NCBI RefSeq assembly: GCF_005403045.1 | Contig: NZ_BJCL01000012.1 | Location: 1-64,000, forward strand | Direction of reading: 5' to 3' | Origin: Pseudaquabacterium pictum | GTDB taxonomy: Bacteria; Pseudomonadota; Gammaproteobacteria; Burkholderiales; Burkholderiaceae_C | DNA length: 64,000 bases | Shown here: piece by piece, positions 60,938 through 64,000 of the stretch | Layout of the letters: each line of letters begins with the position of its first letter | Numbering within the stretch: position 1 is the stretch's first letter | Made by a program: the position numbers and the translations under genes | The notes under the pieces: generated by a model | The model's database searches: none | What the model saw: only the letters and a program-made list of their open reading frames with translations | Told to the model about the DNA's origin: nothing

Positions 60938-61354
60938 TCAGGTCCGCGTCGCCCAGTCCAGCGCCGCCTTGCCGCCGGCCGCCGAGGCTGTGCTGACCAC
61001 CGTGCCCCAGGCCATGTCGATCAGCGACAGACCCAGCGGCCAGCCCTTCAGCGTGGCCAGGTTGGTCAGATCGTAGGTGGCGTAGGCGAAGAAGCCGAAC
61101 AGCGCCGCCATGCCCAGCGTTTCGGCCCAGCCGCGCGGCGCGGCCGGCGCCAGCTGCGGTGCCACCGCGAACACCACCACCGCCACCGCGTACAGCAGGT
61201 AGAACAGCACGGCCACCGGCACCACGGGCTGCTCGGCCATCAGGTGGCCGATGCCCTGCTGGTACAGCGGCTTGGCGATGACGCCCAGCCACAACAGGTC
61301 GAGCGCCACCAGCACGGTGGCGGTGCCGGCGTAGGCGGCGGCGTAGCGGTTCAT
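60938..61354 (-). CDS. DUF2177 family membrane protein
   Basis: A 138-residue protein with four hydrophobic helices: AGTATVLVALDLLWLGVIAKPLYQ, PVAVLFYLLYAVAVVVFAVAPQL, TLGMAALFGFFAYATYDLTNLATL and LSLIDMAWGTVVSTASAAGGKAAL. The YDLTNLATLKGWP and IDMAWG signatures are those of DUF2177. Function unknown. It lies downstream of the truncated dehydrogenase on the same strand and probably was part of its operon before the deletion. Confidence 0.9.
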   Translation of the reverse strand: MNRYAAAYAGTATVLVALDLLWLGVIAKPLYQQGIGHLMAEQPVVPVAVLFYLLYAVAVVVFAVAPQLAPAAPRGWAETLGMAALFGFFAYATYDLTNLATLKGWPLGLSLIDMAWGTVVSTASAAGGKAALDWATRT

Positions 61355-61455
61355 CGTTTCGGCTTCCAGGGTCAGGGTCAGGGTCGGGGGTGGTAGGCCG
61401 GAGGCGGCGGCGGGGGGGCAGGAAGTCGCGGCATGATGGCGCCACGGCACGACCA

Positions 61456-61917
61456 TCAAGGCGCAGCGGTCACGCGCCAGACGGTGTTGCCCACGTCGTC
61501 GGCCACCAGCAGGCCACCGCGCGTGTCGACGGCCACACCCACGGGCCGGCCCCAGGCGTCGCCATCGCCACTGAGGAAGCCGCCCAGCAGTTCCACCGCC
61601 GGCCCAGCCGGGCGGCCATCGCGGAATGGCACGAAGACGACCTGGTAGCCGCTCTTCGGGCGCCGGTTCCACGAACCGTGCAGGCCGACGAACATGCCCC
61701 GCGCGAACGGCGCCGGCAGGTCGCTGCCCGCCGACGCGGCCAGCCCCAGCGGCGCCACGTGGGTTCCCAGTGCGAAATCGGGCGTGACGGCCGAGGCCAC
61801 GCGCGCCGGGTCGCCGGGCTGCACCCGCACGTCGACATGGTGGCCGTGATAGCTGTACGGCCAGCCGTAGAAGGCGCCGTCTCGCACCGACGTCAGGAAA
61901 TCGGGCACCAGGTCGCT
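61456..61917 (-). pseudogene. 3' fragment of a sorbosone/PQQ-dependent sugar dehydrogenase gene
   Basis: About 154 residues matching the C-terminal third of the sorbosone-dehydrogenase family: [61 protein letters not shown] and [27 protein letters not shown]. Full-length members have over 350 residues. The reading frame upstream hits a TAG at once, and the DNA beyond about 61,917 encodes RpoN on the other strand. The 5' two-thirds and start are gone, so this is a broken gene. A GTG at 61908 could allow translation of a useless fragment. Confidence 0.85.
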
Positions 61918-62446
61918 GGTCTATGCGGAACTGTTCAAGCGCCATCGCTCGGCCCAGCACACCGAGATGGCCGGCCAGCTGCTGGAGGCGAGCTGGACGT
62001 TGCACAATGTCGAGCAGCGCTTTGCCACCATTCTCGATGTGGCCGAGGCCATCCTGCGGCGGCAGCGGCACTTCTTCGAGTTCGGACCCATGGCGATGAA
62101 GCCGATGGGTCTGAAGGAGATCGCCGAGGAGGTGGGCATCCATGAATCCACCGTGTCACGCGTGACCAGCAACAAGTACATGTCCACCCCCTTGGGCGTG
62201 TTCGAGCTGAAGTACTTCTTCTCGCGGGCGATGGTCAGTGCCAGCGGCAGCGCATGCTCAGGTACCGCCATCCGCGGGCTGGTCAAGGACATCATCGAGG
62301 CGGAGCGGCAGGCCGCGCCACTGTCCGATGCCGACATCACCCGCCAGCTGGCAGACCAGGGCCTGGTGGTGGCGCGCCGCACGGTCACCAAGTACCGTCA
62401 GATGCTGCGCATCGAGTCGGTGGAGCGGCGCCGCCGTCAGGCCTGA
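61916..62446 (+). pseudogene. rpoN: 3' fragment of an RNA polymerase sigma-54 gene
   Basis: The last 176 or so codons of rpoN. The fragment begins in frame at [11 protein letters not shown] and has FGPMAMKPMGLKEIAEEVGIHESTVSRVTSNKY (helix-turn-helix), FELKYFFSRAM and the RpoN box ARRTVTKYR. The activator-binding region I and most of the core-binding domain are missing, from an expected total of about 480-500 residues. No start codon lies at the break. ATG 61967 could make a 159-residue DNA-binding piece. It is joined head to head with the broken dehydrogenase at about 61,917. A second, intact rpoN must exist elsewhere if sigma-54 is used. Confidence 0.88.
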
Positions 62447-62675
62447 GCGGGCGTTCGGGCGCAGGCGCTGGCCTGGCGCGGTCCCGGCCAGGGCCGGACG
62501 CCAGTCGATCCATGGCATCGCAGCGTTCGTCCAGTGTCTTGGCTGCCGGCGGTTGCCGTCGCCACCTGGGTGGCAACCCGCAGGCCTGTGGCTGTCTGTT
62601 GCCACCCGTGTTGCGCGGGCATGCCGTTTGCCCGATCTGGACGGGCGAATCCCCGCCCGACCAGGAGCACGACGC

Positions 62676-62861
62676 ATGAACAAGGACCAGATCAGGGGCG
62701 CCGCCAAGGAAGTGGCCGGCAAGATCCAGCGCAAGACCGGTGACTTGTTGGACAGCCCCGAGCAGGAAGCCAAGGGCACGGCCAGGGAAGTGGCCGGCAA
62801 GGTGCAGAAGCAGGTGGGCAATGCCAAGGAAGCGTTGAAGGACGGCGCCCGCAAGACCTGA
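62676..62861 (+). CDS. CsbD-family stress protein
   Basis: A 61-residue hydrophilic protein with two copies of the CsbD pattern: MNKDQIRGAAKEVAGKIQRKTGDLLDSPEQEAKGTAREVAGKVQKQVGN. It is Lys/Ala-rich and probably unfolded or helical. CsbD proteins are general-stress proteins of unknown mechanism. CCAGGAG precedes the start. A short tandem repeat follows the stop. In the 229-bp gap to the rpoN fragment I see several imperfect hairpins (for example GCCACC-TG-GGTGGC near 62560) but no gene. Confidence 0.9.
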   Translation: MNKDQIRGAAKEVAGKIQRKTGDLLDSPEQEAKGTAREVAGKVQKQVGNAKEALKDGARKT

Positions 62862-62862
62862 C

Positions 62863-62895
62863 CGCCTGCGGCGCGCCTGCGGCGCGCCTGCGGCG
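62863..62895. repeat. 11-bp tandem repeat after csbD
   Basis: Three exact units of CGCCTGCGGCG begin 2 bp after the CsbD stop. Each unit contains the same GCCTGCGGCG core as the element after livK (8886-8970). Confidence 0.9.
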
Positions 62896-63052
62896 CCGCC
62901 CTTGCCATCGGCTGCGCTCCGTGTCAGGTGGCCGGGCCGGGCATGCTGGAAACCTGGACATGACCGGCGCCTTGGCCAGCCCTCACGGCGACCTGTTCAA
63001 CGCGCGCCCGTGTCTGCGCGCATGGCCATGCCGGTCAGACGCGGTGGCTGGC

Positions 63053-63400
63053 TCAGGGCTTGATCCGCAGTTCATTGCGCACGCTGGTCGTGCCGCTGGC
63101 GCGGGTGGCCACCAGGGCGGCTTGGTCGATCTGGGCCTGGTTGTCGACCAGACCGGTGAGCTTGACCTCGCCCTTGATGGTGTCGACGCTGATGTCCAGG
63201 CTCTTGATGTCGGGCTCGCCGAGCAGGGCTGCCTTGACGTTGGAGGTGATGACCGCGTCATCGATCTGGGTGCCGACCGTGCCGGATGAGGCAGGGGTGG
63301 GCGCGGTGGGCTCGGGTGCCTTGTTGCAGGCCACCAGCAGAGAGGCTGCCAGGGCCGTGGCAACTGCCGTCAGCAACAGGCGAGATGGGTGTGTCGTCAT
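63053..63400 (-). CDS. BON-domain lipoprotein
   Basis: A 115-residue lipoprotein. The signal ends in a lipobox LLVAC (Cys at about residue 25), followed by a Pro/Thr/Ala linker. The BON domain has TQIDDAVITSNVKAALLGEPDIKSLDISVDTIKGEVKLTGLVDNQAQIDQAALVATRASGTTSVRNEL. BON domains bind membranes or phospholipid, as in OsmY and DolP. Start 63400 (MTTHPSR) is preferred over 63442. It lies in a stress-type neighbourhood with CsbD. Confidence 0.9.
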   Translation of the reverse strand: MTTHPSRLLLTAVATALAASLLVACNKAPEPTAPTPASSGTVGTQIDDAVITSNVKAALLGEPDIKSLDISVDTIKGEVKLTGLVDNQAQIDQAALVATRASGTTSVRNELRIKP

Positions 63401-63566
63401 GGTGGACTCCAGAGTGGGTGAGGAAGGCGTCAGGCCGATCACGGAACCTTAGCGGTCGGCGAGGGCCACCGTCGGTGCGCTGGCGGACCGACGGGCGCGT
63501 TCATCGCCGGGGTGGCTTGCCGAGCCAGTGGTTGGCGCACCGCCAGGCACTTCTTGATCGAGCCCC

Positions 63567-64000
63567 ATGCTGTCCATCCAGTCCATCCCGCGGCCGTCGC
63601 TGACGCTGCTGGGCGCCGAGCCGCTGCGCGCCGCGGTCGAAGATGTGTCCCACCGTGCCTTCACACCGGCGCGCTGTCCCGTTGCCGGTGATGGCCATCC
63701 GGTGGTCATCTTCCCTGGCCTGGGCACCGACGGCCATGCGGTGGCCCCGCTGCGCCGCCACTGCGAGTCGCTGGGCTATGCGGCGCTCGACTGGGGCCGG
63801 GGCTTGAACCGCGGCCCGCAAGGCGACCCCGAGGCCTGGCTGGCCGACCTGCAGGCGCATGTGACCGATCTGCTCGGCGGATTCGAGCAGCACGCCACGT
63901 TCATCGGCTGGAAGCTGGGGGGCATCTGTGCGCGCGGGTTGGCAAAGTCCTTGCGTCCGCTGGTGTGTCAGGTCATCACCTTGGGCACGCCGTTCGATGC
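63567..64000 (+). CDS. Alpha/beta hydrolase, 3' end outside window; nucleophile Ser replaced by Lys
   Basis: The first 144 residues of an esterase/lipase-like protein cut by the window end. The oxyanion strand is HPVVIFPGLGTDGHAVAPLRRHCESLGYAALDWGRGLNRGP. The nucleophile elbow is expected as G-W-S-L-G-G but reads FIGWKLGGICARGLAK: codon AAG at 63912-63914 gives K116 in place of serine. TLGTPFD follows, as in triacylglycerol lipases. If real, the protein cannot use the usual serine mechanism and may be a non-catalytic homologue. It starts 166 bp from the divergent BON gene. Confidence 0.8.
   Translation, partial: MLSIQSIPRPSLTLLGAEPLRAAVEDVSHRAFTPARCPVAGDGHPVVIFPGLGTDGHAVAPLRRHCESLGYAALDWGRGLNRGPQGDPEAWLADLQAHVTDLLGGFEQHATFIGWKLGGICARGLAKSLRPLVCQVITLGTPFD

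Noticed and set aside
61352-61400. AGGGTC direct repeats upstream of the DUF2177 gene as a regulator-binding array
   Set aside because: Three short G-rich units in G-rich DNA; too small and low-complexity to separate from chance.

Overview
The window is about 70% G+C, densely coded, and reads as the chromosome of an aerobic, flagellated betaproteobacterium of the Burkholderiales (Rubrivivax/Leptothrix/Sphaerotilus-like). The grounds are the HiPIP, a NicAB-type molybdenum hydroxylase fused to cytochrome c, a Bug-family binding protein, a flg locus with flgA and flgMN divergent from flgB-L, and a PEP-CTERM protein. The taxonomic call is inference. No rRNA, tRNA, CRISPR array or intact mobile element was seen.

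Region 1 (1-19.8 kb) is a catabolic island for an N-heteroaromatic acid, most probably nicotinate, by the reductive route known from Eubacterium barkeri and some aerobes. NicAB-type hydroxylase makes 6-hydroxynicotinate, an iron-sulfur 6-hydroxynicotinate reductase fed by a ferredoxin-NADP reductase reduces it, and enamidase opens the ring. The island also holds a TetR regulator, an ApbE-like UPF0280 protein, two tandem PF06684 proteins and a branched-chain-amino-acid-type ABC importer with fused permeases. Four copies of a 6-4-6 inverted repeat (TGTAGC-N4-GCTACA type) lie at three promoter positions and look like the operators of that TetR protein. EamA and AEC transporters and a barrel-like protein close the island.

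Region 2 (19.9-31.1 kb) is accessory. It has an orphan Bug-type binding protein, xerD, a single reading frame joining a complete PEP-CTERM protein to a PQQ-type sugar dehydrogenase, a FecR/OmpA/CHASE2-adenylate cyclase operon, and an HPr-rel-A cassette (PqqD-like protein, HprK-related kinase A, nucleotidyltransferase) preceded by an unrecognised secreted-type protein that may be its substrate.

Region 3 (31.1-45.8 kb) carries housekeeping genes (DUF455, gamma carbonic anhydrase, hslO) and then the flagellar rod/hook locus: flgN-flgM (with a clear sigma-28 promoter) and flgA leftward, flgBCDEFGHIJKL rightward. A strong intrinsic terminator separates flgF from flgG.

Region 4 (45.8-60.8 kb) is signalling: an EAL-like/HDOD protein, a kinase with about eight PAS modules, an ANTAR response regulator, a DUF900 hydrolase, a membrane histidine kinase, an Hpt protein, a REC-PAS-GGDEF-EAL protein, a diguanylate cyclase and a CBS/DUF294 nucleotidyltransferase. 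It probably links motility, phosphorelay and c-di-GMP.

Region 5 (60.9-64 kb) has a DUF2177 membrane protein and then a scar. The 3' part of a sorbosone/PQQ dehydrogenase gene and the 3' part of an rpoN gene are joined head to head at about 61,917, both lacking their 5' ends. CsbD and BON-domain stress proteins follow, then an edge-truncated alpha/beta hydrolase whose nucleophile position is lysine instead of serine.
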